Assembly (NCBI RefSeq): GCF_009917385.1
Contig: NZ_QWLJ01000030.1
Span: 1-58,711, forward strand
Length of the DNA: 58,711 nucleotides
Direction: 5' to 3'
Source: Roseburia sp. 1XD42-34
GTDB lineage: Bacteria > Bacillota > Bacilli > Bacillales > Amphibacillaceae
The position numbers and the translations under genes are program-made. Positions within the stretch are counted from its first letter, which is position 1; every line of letters starts with the position of its first letter. The notes beneath the pieces were generated by a model. That model was not told where the DNA came from. It searched no databases and saw nothing but the letters and a program-made list of their open reading frames with translations. Below, one piece after another: positions 25,962 through 35,170 of this stretch.

Positions 25962-26558
25962 GTGAAGCACAAAATAACAGGGGCGGTAATTGCTGGAGGT
26001 GCCTCCAGAAGATTTGGATCCCCAAAAGCATTTGCCAAGAAAGATGGGAAGCCTTTTTACCAAATTTCTGTGGATGTACTGCGTCCATTTGTCAAGAAAG
26101 TCTGCATGGTTACAAGTCCTGAGTTAGCTTCGTTTTTTCAGCATGACGAGATAGAGCTACAGGTGATAGAAGATGTAGCTCGCTATCAGGGGCATGGCCC
26201 GCTAGCGGGCATATATACTGCAATGGAGATTTGTAATACGGAGTGGCTAATCACGTTGCCAGTCGATGTTCCGTTTATGAAGCCGAAGATTTTAGAGATG
26301 TTGCTCCACCACGCTTCGAGTGATGTAGATGCAGTGATCCCAATCGTAGCTGGAAAAATGCAACCACTTGTTGCTTTATTCGATTGCTCTGTAAAAGAAC
26401 GAATAAAAGAACAGCTCGATCAGGGAGAGCGAAGAATAGATCAACTGTTAGAAAAAATAAATACGCATTATGTGGAATTAGAAGATGTAGAGGCATTCTT
26501 AAATATAAATCGGCAAATGGATTACAAAAAATATGTTGGAGAGACAGAAAATACGTAG
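25962..26558 (+). CDS. mobA: Molybdenum cofactor guanylyltransferase
   Basis: A 198-residue nucleotidyltransferase that joins GMP to molybdopterin, giving the MGD form used by nitrate reductases and related DMSO-reductase-family enzymes. The N-terminus has the LAGGxSxRxGxxKA-like motif as VIAGGASRRFGSPKAFAKKD (about 8-27), and PVDVPFMKP holds the metal-binding aspartate. GTG start after GGAGAGGGG. It ends 16 bases before moaB. Its presence implies an MGD enzyme such as Nar in the recent past or elsewhere in the genome. Confidence 0.9.
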   Translation: MKHKITGAVIAGGASRRFGSPKAFAKKDGKPFYQISVDVLRPFVKKVCMVTSPELASFFQHDEIELQVIEDVARYQGHGPLAGIYTAMEICNTEWLITLPVDVPFMKPKILEMLLHHASSDVDAVIPIVAGKMQPLVALFDCSVKERIKEQLDQGERRIDQLLEKINTHYVELEDVEAFLNINRQMDYKKYVGETENT

Positions 26559-26574
26559 ACTGGAGGTGCTAACA

Positions 26575-27087
26575 TTGCTGCGTGATCATAGAAAATTTTC
26601 ACCAAAAGCAGTTACCTGTGCCATTTTGACGGTCAGCGATACAAGGAATAAAGAGACAGATAAAAGTGGAAAGCTTATAAAGTCGTTTCTGGAAAAAGAA
26701 GGTCACGCTGTTCGGGCATATGATGTTATTCCAGATGAAAAGGCGAATATTCAGTCCTGTTTAAAAAATTATGGAAAAGAAGTGGAAGCGGTTATCATTA
26801 ATGGAGGAACAGGGATTTCATATCGAGATGTTACGTTTGAAGCTGTTAAGCCATTATTAGAGAAAGAGTTACCAGGCTTCGGTGAGTTGTTTCGAATGCT
26901 CAGCTATCAATTGGATATTGGATCGGCAAGCATTTTATCAAGAGCGATAGCTGGAGTATCTCGAAACCGGATTGTTTTTGCCATCCCTGGTTCCAGTGGG
27001 GCGGTAAGATTAGCTATGGAAAAGCTTATTCTTTTAGAACTAGGGCATTTGGTAATGGAAGTGAGGAAAGATTTAGAGCGAAAATGA
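26575..27087 (+). CDS. moaB: Molybdopterin adenylyltransferase-type protein MoaB
   Basis: A 170-residue MoaB/MogA-family protein; the TTG at 26575 is used because TGGAGGTG lies eight bases upstream and gives the length known for Bacillus MoaB. Motifs are AILTVSDTRNKETDKSG (about 17) and INGGTGISYRDVTFEAV (about 75), the MPT-binding GGTG loop. The family adenylylates molybdopterin before metal insertion. In Bacilli MoaB is thought to serve in place of MogA. Third gene of a tight moaD-mobA-moaB run. Confidence 0.9.
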   Translation: MLRDHRKFSPKAVTCAILTVSDTRNKETDKSGKLIKSFLEKEGHAVRAYDVIPDEKANIQSCLKNYGKEVEAVIINGGTGISYRDVTFEAVKPLLEKELPGFGELFRMLSYQLDIGSASILSRAIAGVSRNRIVFAIPGSSGAVRLAMEKLILLELGHLVMEVRKDLERK

Positions 27088-27231
27088 AACTATAACTTTC
27101 TTTCATTAGTGTCAATAAAAAAGGTGATCAATAATAGCGGTTTCTGCTTAACAGGAATTTTTTCTGTTTTCTTCCAATAGAACCCACTGGGCATGATGAG
27201 AATTAGATACGGAATAAAAGGATGAAGCAAC

Positions 27232-28035
27232 GTGAAAAAAACAATTATATTCATTTTCGTAGTGATGCTGTTGTTTTTAACGGCTTGTGGAACTTCATCG
27301 AAGACAAGTTCTGAAGCTGATAAACCTATTGAGCTTACTGTTTCTGCAGCATCTAGTATGATCGAGGTATTAATGGATGTAAAAGAAAAATTTGTTGCAG
27401 AGAACCCGGAGATTGATGTGACATTTAATTTTGGTGGTACAGGGGCGTTACGGAAGCAAGTTGAACAAGGAGCACCAATCGATGTCTTTTTTTCGGCTTC
27501 CAAGCAAGATTATGAACAGTTAATGGAGGAAGGCTTTATTGATCGAGGTAAGGAGCTACTACAAAACCAATTAATTGCTATTAAACCAAAAGAGGTACCT
27601 GCCCAGTCTCTAGCGGATTTCATTGATACCGAACAAAAACTTGCTATTGGTACGCCAGAAGCAGTTCCAGCGGGTTTTTATGCCCAAGAAGTGTTAAAAA
27701 ATATGGAAGTCTGGGAGAACCTTCAAGGGCGACTGGTATTTGCTAAAGATGTATCCCATGTCCTTCAGTTAGTGGAAGATAATGCGGTTGCTGCAGGCAT
27801 TGTCTATAGTAGTGACCTTCATCGTGTAAACGGAGTAGAGGTGATGGAAGAGATTGATCCTAAGTTACATACACCTATATCCTATTACGTAGCGATGATC
27901 GAAAATGGAAATGAGCAATCCGCGAAGAAGAAAGAAGCAGCTCAACAATTTTATAATTATGTGCAAAATGAAACGAGTAGAGAGCTGTTTAACCAATTTG
28001 GTTTTGTTATCAGTAATAAGTCGGTGGGTGATTAA
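27232..28035 (+). CDS. modA: Molybdate ABC transporter binding lipoprotein
   Basis: A 267-residue extracytoplasmic lipoprotein with lipobox FLTAC (Cys19). The mature domain has the ModA patterns TVSAASSMIEVLMDVKEKF, NFGGTGALRKQVEQGAPIDV and FFSASKQDYEQL, whose serines and tyrosines hold the oxyanion. GTG start with AAAGGATGAA upstream. Its stop overlaps the modB start by one base, so the two are coupled. About 145 bases separate it from moaB, enough for a promoter of its own. Confidence 0.93.
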   Translation: MKKTIIFIFVVMLLFLTACGTSSKTSSEADKPIELTVSAASSMIEVLMDVKEKFVAENPEIDVTFNFGGTGALRKQVEQGAPIDVFFSASKQDYEQLMEEGFIDRGKELLQNQLIAIKPKEVPAQSLADFIDTEQKLAIGTPEAVPAGFYAQEVLKNMEVWENLQGRLVFAKDVSHVLQLVEDNAVAAGIVYSSDLHRVNGVEVMEEIDPKLHTPISYYVAMIENGNEQSAKKKEAAQQFYNYVQNETSRELFNQFGFVISNKSVGD

Positions 28036-28706
28036 TGGCTTGGTCATGGCATCCTGTTCAGCTTTCCCTTGTCGTAGCTAGTATAGCTACAGTTATCGTT
28101 TTTACATTTGCAATTATATCTGTATTCTGGATGACAGAAAAAAATGTTAAAGGGCGAACGATCATTGAAACTATCGTTTTCTTGCCGCTTGTGTTACCGC
28201 CAACAGTAATCGGGTTTCTACTAATTATGATTTTCGGTAACAACAGTTTTGTCGGGCAAGCCATTTCCACGCTACATGGGCAAACGATATTATTTACGGT
28301 CACTGCGGCAATTATTGCTGCCAGCGTTGTTGCTTTTCCACTCATGTATCAATCACTTAAAACAGGATTCCAAATGGTTGACGATAATATTCGCGGTGCG
28401 GCCAAGGTAGACGGAGCGTCGAGTTGGAAATTGTTATTTTTCATTACAATTCCATTATCTTATCGATCCATTGCAACTGGGTTTATTTTAAGCTTTACGA
28501 GGGCGTTTGGCGAATTTGGAGCAACGCTGATGTTTGCTGGGAATATTCCGGGGAAGACACAGACCATTCCAACCGCAATTTATCTTGCAATTGAATCGGG
28601 ACAAATAGAAATTGCAGCCTATTATGCCCTCATCAGTATTGGTTTTTCGTTTGTTTTATTATTCTTAATGAACGGATTAACGAGAAATAAACAGCATAAA
28701 AAATAG
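28035..28706 (+). CDS. modB: Molybdate ABC transporter permease
   Basis: A 223-residue permease with five to six spans. It has PLVLPPTVIGFLLIMIFG near residue 50 and the ATPase-docking loop AAKVDGASSWKLLFFITIPL, with SFTRAFGEFGATLMFAGNIPG next to it, as in ModB. It overlaps the modA stop (TAATG). No modC ATPase gene follows; a terminator hairpin includes the stop codon. The ATPase must come from elsewhere or be shared. Confidence 0.93.
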   Translation: MAWSWHPVQLSLVVASIATVIVFTFAIISVFWMTEKNVKGRTIIETIVFLPLVLPPTVIGFLLIMIFGNNSFVGQAISTLHGQTILFTVTAAIIAASVVAFPLMYQSLKTGFQMVDDNIRGAAKVDGASSWKLLFFITIPLSYRSIATGFILSFTRAFGEFGATLMFAGNIPGKTQTIPTAIYLAIESGQIEIAAYYALISIGFSFVLLFLMNGLTRNKQHKK

Positions 28707-28733
28707 CAGGGGGGGAATTTTCCTCCCTGCTAT
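28703..28733. terminator. Shared hairpin terminator between modB and moaC
   Basis: ATAGCAGG...CCTGCTAT with GGGGG/CCTCC inside. On the minus strand it is followed by TTTTTT, so it is a good terminator for moaC; on the plus strand the T-tract is missing. Confidence 0.8.
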
Positions 28734-28769
28734 GTAACAATATACCTGCTTTACTGATGTAATGTGTAG

Positions 28770-29264
28770 CTAGTCTGTGTCCCTATGATAATCGCCGCTT
28801 TTTCCACCGCTTTTTTGTTGCAAAAAGGTTGGTCCAATCGTCATCCCTTTATCAATCGCCTTACACATATCATAAACAGTTAATGCTGCGGTGGCGGCTG
28901 CAGTTAACGCCTCCATTTCCACTCCTGTTGAACCGACTGTTTTAACCTCAGCTTCAATAACTAACTGATACATATCATAGGCATCTAACTCAACCCAAGT
29001 AAATGAAAGGTCTACACTGCTAATCGGTATCGGATGACACATCGGAATTAGCGATGATGTTTGCTTTGCTCCCATGATACCAGCTATTTGAGCTACCCCC
29101 AGTACATCTCCCTTTTTATTCTTTTGGTCGACAATATTTTCATAAACCATTTTATTCATATTTACACTTGACCGGGCGATTGCCATTCTTTCACTTTCGT
29201 TTTTTTCAGAAATATCAACCATTTTAGCCCTGCCGTGTTCATTAAAATGTGAGAAGTCTGCCAT
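28770..29264 (-). CDS. moaC: Cyclic pyranopterin monophosphate synthase
   Basis: A 164-residue enzyme that completes the MoaA step by rearranging the cyclic GTP intermediate to cPMP. It carries the conserved [12 protein letters not shown] and [20 protein letters not shown] motifs followed by [12 protein letters not shown]. Start ATG after AGGTGACAGC. It faces the moaD-modB group convergently; all cofactor genes together span 24.1-29.3 kb. Confidence 0.95.
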   Translation of the reverse strand: MADFSHFNEHGRAKMVDISEKNESERMAIARSSVNMNKMVYENIVDQKNKKGDVLGVAQIAGIMGAKQTSSLIPMCHPIPISSVDLSFTWVELDAYDMYQLVIEAEVKTVGSTGVEMEALTAAATAALTVYDMCKAIDKGMTIGPTFLQQKSGGKSGDYHRDTD

Positions 29265-29609
29265 GCTGTCACCTGCTTTCTTTGTTAAAAAGAGTGATAA
29301 TGTATTACTATTTTACCATTCAATGCTACTAAAATGAAATTATAGCTATTGTCTATAGTAGTGGTATTTCTTGTAAGGATGCGCCTTATATCTCTTAACT
29401 TATCAGCTGATTTTAGCAAAAACGACCAACCATTAGATTGTTAGCTAGATTTTATTTATACCTCATTTTTTTCCTGTTTATATATTTTAATTACATAAGA
29501 GAGGTTTTAGCATTACAGTATATCATGGTAAGCGGTAAGTGAATGAATAAGGAAAGGGAGGACACAAATTCGGAAGTGACTAATTTTAGAATTCGTATGG
29601 GAAACATCA
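29265..29609. other. Intergenic region upstream of moaC
   Basis: AT-rich, with no gene. It should hold the moaC promoter, but I cannot point to a clear -35/-10 pair. Confidence 0.35.
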
Positions 29610-29808
29610 TTTATCCCGCATATAAGGTGCTGTAAGATCCCACTTCATAAAAGGAGTCAAATAATCTACTGTAACAAGTCTAATTGTAGATAACAGCACC
29701 TAAATGTCCTGTTTCGTAAGAGGTCTTTAGGTCATATCATTACGGTACTAACAAGCCGTGGGGAATGAATGAAAACCTCTACTGATTGAAGATCCGCTTT
29801 ATTTAACC
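29610..29808 (+). repeat. Family A repeat, copy A5 (nearly complete)
   Basis: TTTAT, then CCCGCATATAAGGTGCTGTAAG; GATAACAGCACCTAAATG closes the outer stem; TCTTTAGGTCATATCATTACGG; then GTGGGGAATGAATGAAAACC before TGATTGAAG. One of the best-preserved copies. Confidence 0.8.
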
Positions 29809-29929
29809 TTAAGCAATCATTTTTTGCACTCTGGATCGTCACCCGGAATTTTTGGATGTTGTTTGCTCCATTTAGCTATGCCAATTGGGAATAGATAATA
29901 TTTAGTAATGATTTCCTTTCTGGGCAGAA

Positions 29930-30345
29930 AAGAAAGTATAAAATGAGTGCTTGGGGATAACGAAATAACCGAATAGCCACGTCCGGCGCATGAGCCGAGT
30001 AACGATGCGACTTTAGAAATACACCATACGATAAGGCCTCATCGGTTCGTCTCTAAGAGGAAGACCGACTAAAAACGGGCTTGCCGCCCAGAGTCGGCAT
30101 ACCCTTGTTTTAGTGGGCATGATTCCTTTATCCCGTAAAAAGGCGTTGTAGACTCCCGCGGTCTAAGAATAGAAGATGCAAAAGTTCACTTTATCTTTCG
30201 TTGATTCGTTCCATTCGCTACGTTGCTAAACGGGCGCTTTGCGCCTTTGTTTCACTATAGGAAAGGATAAGATTTTTTTGGTTTATAGTATAAGAAAAAC
30301 AAAAAGCTTTCGCCATAAGACTTGGCGACAAGCCAAGTTTTTCTA
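29930..30345 (+). repeat. Family B repeat, copy B3, with nested family A piece (30132-30195) and segment C (30263-30345)
   Basis: B landmarks run from AGAAAGTATAAAATGAG through CGAATAGCCACGTCCGGC, CGGGCTTGCCGCCCAGAGTC to CATGATTCCTTTAT (ends 30131). There a shortened A element (CCCGTAAAAAGGCGTTG to TTCACTTTATC) is inserted, and B resumes with TTTCGTTGATTCGTTCC and GCTACGTTGCTAAACGGGCG. Segment C follows and is shared with B2. Confidence 0.8.
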
Positions 30346-30440
30346 AGCATCTCGTTTTTACTAGAAGAGCCACTACTTGTTTAGCGACTAGACGAGTATT
30401 CGTAGGTGTTGGAAGAAGGGGTGAAAAACACCCCACCTTT

Positions 30441-30686
30441 TTATTTTTTTCGTCTAAATGTATTTCTCCATCTACTTAATCTTTCTTTCAATGATTCTTC
30501 TGTTGCTGCAAAAAAGATACCCATTATAAAGAGGAAGCCTGCGCCCATAACAGTACCGATCCCAATGCCTGTTATATAGCTTCTGTCACTTATAAAGAAA
30601 CCATATAAAAATATTAAAATCCCGATAGTTAAAACGATAGCTCCAGTATACTTAACAGCTCGTATCATCTTTCGCCGCTTTTTCAT
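30441..30686 (-). CDS. Small two-span membrane protein
   Basis: Eighty-one residues from ATG 30686, chosen for GGAGGTAAC just upstream. A basic N-terminus (MKKRRKMIRAVKY) precedes two hydrophobic spans (about 14-32 and 40-62; the second glycine-rich, GIGIGTVMGAGFLFIMGIFF), and the tail is again strongly basic (RWRNTFRRKK). I do not recognise the family. Both ends should face the cytosol. Stands alone among repeats. Confidence 0.55.
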   Translation of the reverse strand: MKKRRKMIRAVKYTGAIVLTIGILIFLYGFFISDRSYITGIGIGTVMGAGFLFIMGIFFAATEESLKERLSRWRNTFRRKK

Positions 30687-30940
30687 TGTCGTTACCTCCA
30701 ATCATGCATACGTACTGTATTACAGTTTGAATTTCCATAATAATTACGTATCTATTATTCCATACCCTTCATTAATGGAAGCAAAAACAATTTCGTATAT
30801 ATTTGGTGCCCTATTTTTATTTCCGATAGTATGAAAATGCGTAAGCTAAAAAGTTTACGTGAAAACAAAGAGATGCATACAAAAGAAGGCTTCTACAAGT
30901 CCTGTAAATAGACATAGGAACGCCCCCTTAATAACTTTTA

Positions 30941-31335
30941 TTATGAAGAAACATTTTTACAGCTGATGATTGGTCGGTTATACATAGATAAAACATTAAA
31001 CATGCCAACGTAGTATTTTATTTGTCCAGTATTATTTTTAATGGTGCTTATATGTAACCACTCTTTATACACTTCACTATTTTTTCGCTTGTTCCATATT
31101 TCTCCTTGCCAATAACCATGTTTATTTATACCTTGCCACATTATTTCATAAAAAGACTTTTCCTGTTTTCAGGCTAGGTCTTCCCGATTGCTTCTTCTTT
31201 ACTGTAGCCTGTCCTCTTTGTAAAGGCAGGGTTAACATATTGAATCTCTCCAGGAAGGTTCGTTATCATAATTCTTTCTGAGGTTACTTCGAATACTTTC
31301 CTTTCTAGATCTATTTGTTCTTGGTAATATGTATC
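30941..31335 (-). pseudogene. PAS-domain sensor protein fragment
   Basis: The minus strand encodes one PAS/PAC unit: ERKVFEVTSERIMITNLPGE, YVNPAFTKRTGYSKEEAIGK, a frameshift and stop near 31170, then MWQGINKHGYWQGEIWNKRK and KEWLHISTIKNNTGQIKYYV. This pattern is typical of PAS-GGDEF-EAL regulators; the output domain is missing, so it is a relic. It ends at the same place where the narI relic begins on the other strand. Confidence 0.75.
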
Positions 31336-31343
31336 GCCGAATA

Positions 31344-31604
31344 AGTGTAAAGCGAATTAAAGTAACGACTTCGACGAGTGATTGGGTAGCCTTAATTTTT
31401 GTGTGAATGGCAATCATTATTGGACTTTTAGCAACTAGTTTTAATGTCGATGCTAATGGATTTGATTATCGTACGACCATCGCTCCTTGGATTAGGGGAA
31501 TACTCGTCTTTCATGTACAACCAGAATTAATGGCTAGCGTTCCAATTTGGCTTTAGATTCATATCTGTACAACGTTTGGTTTATATACAGTATGCCCTAT
31601 ATTA
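31344..31604 (+). pseudogene. narI: Respiratory nitrate reductase gamma subunit, C-terminal remnant
   Basis: The plus strand reads KRIKVTTSTSDWVALIFV, stop, MAIIIGLLATSFNVDANGFD, YRTTIAPWIRGILVFHVQPE and LMASVPIWL, stop, IHICTTFGLYTVCPI. This is the end of NarI, the membrane cytochrome b subunit of NarGHI: the FDYR.TI.PW.RG and LMA.VP segments with a haem-ligand histidine in the next helix (IHI). Two stops and the missing N-terminal half show it is dead. It links the neighbouring molybdenum cofactor genes to a lost nitrate reductase. Confidence 0.8.
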
Positions 31605-31690
31605 TAAGAGAATTTAGGCGATACCATGGCGGTACCGACAATTAGTGGAGAATGAATGAAAACCTTCACTGATTGATGTGACCCCTGCCA
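31605..31690 (+). repeat. Family A repeat, right-half copy A7
   Basis: AATTTAGGCGATACC...GGTACCGACAATTAGTGG, then GAATGAATGAAAACC and TTCACTGATTGATG; the left hairpin is absent. Confidence 0.6.
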
Positions 31691-32142
31691 AGTAGACAGT
31701 ATTAAAAAAGCAAATTATACAGCTTGTGTCCTGAATGGATAGTACCATCTCATTTTTTGATACGACGCATCAGGGAGGATGTTGACCTCACATGCAGAAA
31801 AGGTGTTTGTTTCAGGACAAGGAAAGCTACATCAGCAACGTATCGCATGTTGAAGAAGTGTTCCTCTTTTTCCAGTAATAAGAAAAAACTTTGGAAGCGT
31901 TACTTCTCAAGTGGAAAAAGGTTTTAAGGAGGCTTCAGGCTTTAGCCGTTGTTCTACTTATGCCAGCAGGAGATGGAGAAAATTCTCAACGGAATGAAGT
32001 TCCACTTTATGCCATATTTACTACCAGTGGCGTAACATAGCTGTGCAAATGGGTGTATAGATGTTAATTTGCTATTGATGAAAAAAACTAATAATACAGT
32101 TAACTACTGAATACAATGAAGTAAGTGAAAGGAGATGATTAG
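31691..32142. other. Decayed region between narI and DUF2935 relics
   Basis: Open pieces in several frames (for example DKESYISNVSHVEEVFLFFQ and LEALLLKWKKVLRRLQALAV on the plus strand) suggest a broken gene, but I could not name it. A 67-codon frame at 31724-31927 is not supported as a gene. Confidence 0.35.
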
Positions 32143-32918
32143 TTGGAAAATTACTTAAAAAGCGCTATGTTTGAACATGAGTTTTGGCTACAGGTATTAG
32201 AAGATCATGCAAGGTTTATACATGATTCTCTTTATCCATCGGAGAAAAAGGATATTGAAAAAGCTACTTACTTTATTCAGCATTTCAATCAACTTCTAAT
32301 TAAAGCAAAATCTTTAAATGAAACAAATGCAATCGCTTTTTGCAAATAATGTAGAGAATATAGTTGAACAATTAAGAGCATTCAAGCTTTCCATTATTAA
32401 GCGCCAATTATTTGGGGATATTGGTATCCACCTTACCCCTACTTTTTTGAACCATATGGTAAATGAATTGGAAGAATATTAGCTCGTGTTAAGTTATCTT
32501 AAAGAAGGGAAGATTCCTCCAATCTTTCACGAACTAGCATCATCATTTAATCTGGCTTTTAGATGCTTCTGGCCATGCAGGTGCTATAGATTCTAGGATG
32601 GATAGGGTTGAGAAAAGGCTAAAAGAAAAAAGCCAAGCATTTAACAAGCATTTCGATCAATTTTATTTAAAAGCTGTCGAATTAACGGGTTACTTACGAG
32701 CAAATGTACAAACCTTCCCTGCATTAAATAGATTTACAGATGACGTCGAACTGGAGATGGAGTTATTTAAGACGTTCTTGAATGAATTAGAAGAAATGGA
32801 ATTGAGTGCAGAAGTATTAGGAACGTTTACAGCTTCCATGGCTGATCATATGGCTAGGGAAGAGCGCTATTACTTAATGAAATTGGCTGAATCTAAGAAG
32901 CTGTTTTCCAATGATTAA
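32143..32918 (+). pseudogene. DUF2935-family protein, broken by two frameshifts and a stop
   Basis: The start (TTG after AAGGAGATGA) opens MENYLKSAMFEHEFWLQVLE and DHARFIHDSLYPSEKKDIEK, typical of the two-domain DUF2935 proteins of Bacilli (predicted metal-binding helical bundles). A frameshift near 32335, a TAG at about 32480 (in NELEEY-stop-LVLSYLKEGK) and another shift near 32555 interrupt it. The second domain resumes as LLDASGHAGAIDSRMDRVEK and ends EVLGTFTASMADHMAREERY. Function of the family is unknown; this copy is dead. Confidence 0.85.
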
Positions 32919-33169
32919 GCTCACAAGTAGAAGTGCAAGGAGTTTATATTACTTCCTTTGTCGGAGTTAGAGCATGAAAGATATAGAAGAATTATCTTGT
33001 GGAAGATGTGGAGCTTTAATTTGAATTTATAAGACGCATAATTGTTTTGTTGACGTTTCATATATGAAAAATATTTGGCTACTTTTCGAATACATATACA
33101 ATGAAACAAATTCTAATGAAAAATGCTTGAAATAGGCAAGTAACTAAGTAATATTTAATTAGCACAATG

Positions 33170-33200
33170 AGTGCAAAACGTATACGTTCTGCACTTTTTA
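33170..33200 (+). terminator. Intrinsic terminator used as group IIC intron target
   Basis: AGTGCA...TGCACT around ACGTATACGT, then TTTTTA. The gene it served is not clear. The intron relic starts at the next base. Confidence 0.85.
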
Positions 33201-33725
33201 GTGTGCCAGGCATGCGCATATTCTCTGGGTTGAAGTTGAAGTCCCGATCCACGAATGCAGTAGTAGTGGTTAGTTTAAAACAAGGGTGTCTAGGTATCTG
33301 AAGGAAGTCGGTGGCGAATCTCCGCTCTTAGGAACACGAACTTCATGGAGGCTATATTTGGGTGAGATATAACGGAATAGCTACGTCCGGCTCCATCGCC
33401 CAGCAACTAGTCAACTTCACGAATCGCCCTACGATAAGTCATCATTGGTTCGTGCCTCACCATGATTCCTAAAACTTTAGTTGATTCGTTCCATTCGCTA
33501 CGTTGCTAAACGGGCGCCCCGCGCCTTTGTTCGAATAGACGAGGACATGACGCAGTCAGGAAAGCGAGAAGCTATATAAAGGATGGCTATCGTTGGGTTA
33601 TCGATATCGATTTAGAGAAGTTCTTCAATAAAGTACATCACCACAGATTAATGCGGACAATGGAGTCAAAGGACCAAAGACCTGAGAGTGCTTAAACTGA
33701 TTAGCAGATATCTACAAGCTTACCC
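33201..33725 (+). mobile_element. Group IIC intron relic (5' domain I and a reverse transcriptase piece) interrupted by family B copy B4
   Basis: It begins GTGTGCCAGGCATG, the 5' end of IIC introns, exactly after a terminator T-run, their known target. Domain I sequence follows: ACAAGGGTGTC, TCTGAAGGAAGTCGG, TCTTAGGAACACGAACTTCAT and GGAGGCTA, close to the O. iheyensis intron as I recall it. From about 33358 to 33532 lies a family B repeat (copy B4: AACGGAATAGCTACGTCCGGC to CTACGTTGCTAAACGGGCG). Then reverse transcriptase codons resume: AVRKARSYIKDGYRWVIDID followed by LEKFFNKV, with a frameshift near 33680. The rest is gone. Confidence 0.8.
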
Positions 33726-33787
33726 TTGCTTATTACGCTACGTCATAAGGTAAACTGAGATAGAAAAGTGAGAGAGGGGGATTTTGA

Positions 33788-34573
33788 ATGGGTGAAGAGT
33801 ATTTCACAGTGAAACAATTTGCGAACATGATTGGTACAACGGTGCGAACGTTACAGTATTATGACCGAAAAGGGGTATTAAAACCGGCAGATTATACAGA
33901 ACATGGTCATCGCCTGTATACGCATGCTGATATATTTAAAGCGCAAAAAATAGTTACCTTAAAATATTTGGGATTTTCTTTGAAGGAAATTATAGAACAT
34001 CTTAGTGAAAACGCTGGGAAAAACATGGGTGAAACTTTAGAGCAACAAAAAAAATTACTGCAAGAAAAGCGCGAACATCTTGATCATGTTATTCGCACCA
34101 TTTCACGGGTAGAGAAAATTACAGAGACCAATGAAATAGATAGCGACCTGTTACTCACGCTTATTCACGCTACACAAACTGAAAGACATACTGAGGCGTG
34201 GTTAGCTAAACATTTATCACCGTCGACCGTTGAACAGATCTTTATGCGTCATTTATCAGAAGAGGAAAGGCTAGTTATAGAACGGGAGACGATGATATAT
34301 ATTCAGCAGCTCCAACAATTTCATCAACAAAGATATCTGCCATATCAGGCTGAAGTTCAGACTACCCTCGAACAGCTAATGGAATTCATTGTGAATATGT
34401 TTGGGGAGGAATTATTAGAGCAAATTGATGAGTTGGAACTAGAAGGTGAAGCTCTATTTCATTTCAGCTTTATGTCTTTAGAATTGGAAAAATTTATTGG
34501 AGAAGCAATAGATATTTACATGGAAAAGGCAAAAAAAAGCTGGAGTGATGTTTATAATGAAGTTATTACTTAA
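33788..34573 (+). CDS. MerR-family transcriptional regulator
   Basis: A 261-residue regulator. The N-terminal winged helix (about 5-75) reads FTVKQFANMIGTTVRTLQYY, then HRLYTHADI and LKYLGFSLKEI, standard for MerR. A coiled dimer helix (about 78-115) leads to a 140-residue helical C-terminal domain rich in Glu and Gln, the ligand or effector part; it resembles MerR regulators with TipAS-like or antibiotic-sensing domains, but I cannot name the ligand. AGAGGGGG precedes the ATG. No target gene adjoins directly; the GNAT gene is 600 bases downstream. Confidence 0.87.
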   Translation: MGEEYFTVKQFANMIGTTVRTLQYYDRKGVLKPADYTEHGHRLYTHADIFKAQKIVTLKYLGFSLKEIIEHLSENAGKNMGETLEQQKKLLQEKREHLDHVIRTISRVEKITETNEIDSDLLLTLIHATQTERHTEAWLAKHLSPSTVEQIFMRHLSEEERLVIERETMIYIQQLQQFHQQRYLPYQAEVQTTLEQLMEFIVNMFGEELLEQIDELELEGEALFHFSFMSLELEKFIGEAIDIYMEKAKKSWSDVYNEVIT

Positions 34574-35170
34574 CTCATTATAGCAGTTTGTAATGACCAA
34601 CCGATGGGATTATAGAGGAGCGGATTTATTTAACAAGTCGAATAATGCTCTTTTCATAGATGTTAATACGTGCCACCAGATATCATAAATAAAGATGTTC
34701 ATGATTTTCTTTGCTGTATTAACTGTTTTTGAATGAGGATAATTGCATTTCTTCGTTTGAATTTGGCATGAATCCATTGCCTGGGCTACTATGTTAATCC
34801 ATGTACATATTCTGTTGCTTAAAGAAAGCATTGCATCATAAATGATTTCCCCATGTGATAAACAAAAAATAATATTTTACGTTTCAAATTCTAAAGTAGT
34901 GTGGAAATTGATATGAACTGCAAGACCCATCTCCTTGGAAGGAAAGTTCCAACTTTCACTGTTACAATTGAATGATGGATACTGTGAACTATTTTTAAAA
35001 GTATTGTGCGAATGAAAGTTCATTTGGTAAAATAAGTTATCTTCGACCCATTTGATAATACAGAGGAGATGGGTAGTAGAACGTAAAAATTAAAATTAAT
35101 TTGCGGAAGTAAAATAATTGTAACTAAGAATAACAGTAAATAGACGAAATATGTGAACAGGTGATTTAGA
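34574..35170. other. Intergenic region without a supported gene
   Basis: A 73-codon minus-strand frame (34610-34831) has no ribosome site or known family. I see nothing else; the AGGTGAT ribosome site of the GNAT gene is at its end. Confidence 0.4.

Noticed and set aside
27088..27231. Moco riboswitch upstream of modA
   Set aside because: I could not find the characteristic stem arrangement; the region is short and AT-rich.
34610..34831. 73-codon minus-strand frame as a transposase piece
   Set aside because: No DDE or HTH motif could be recognised and no ribosome site is present.
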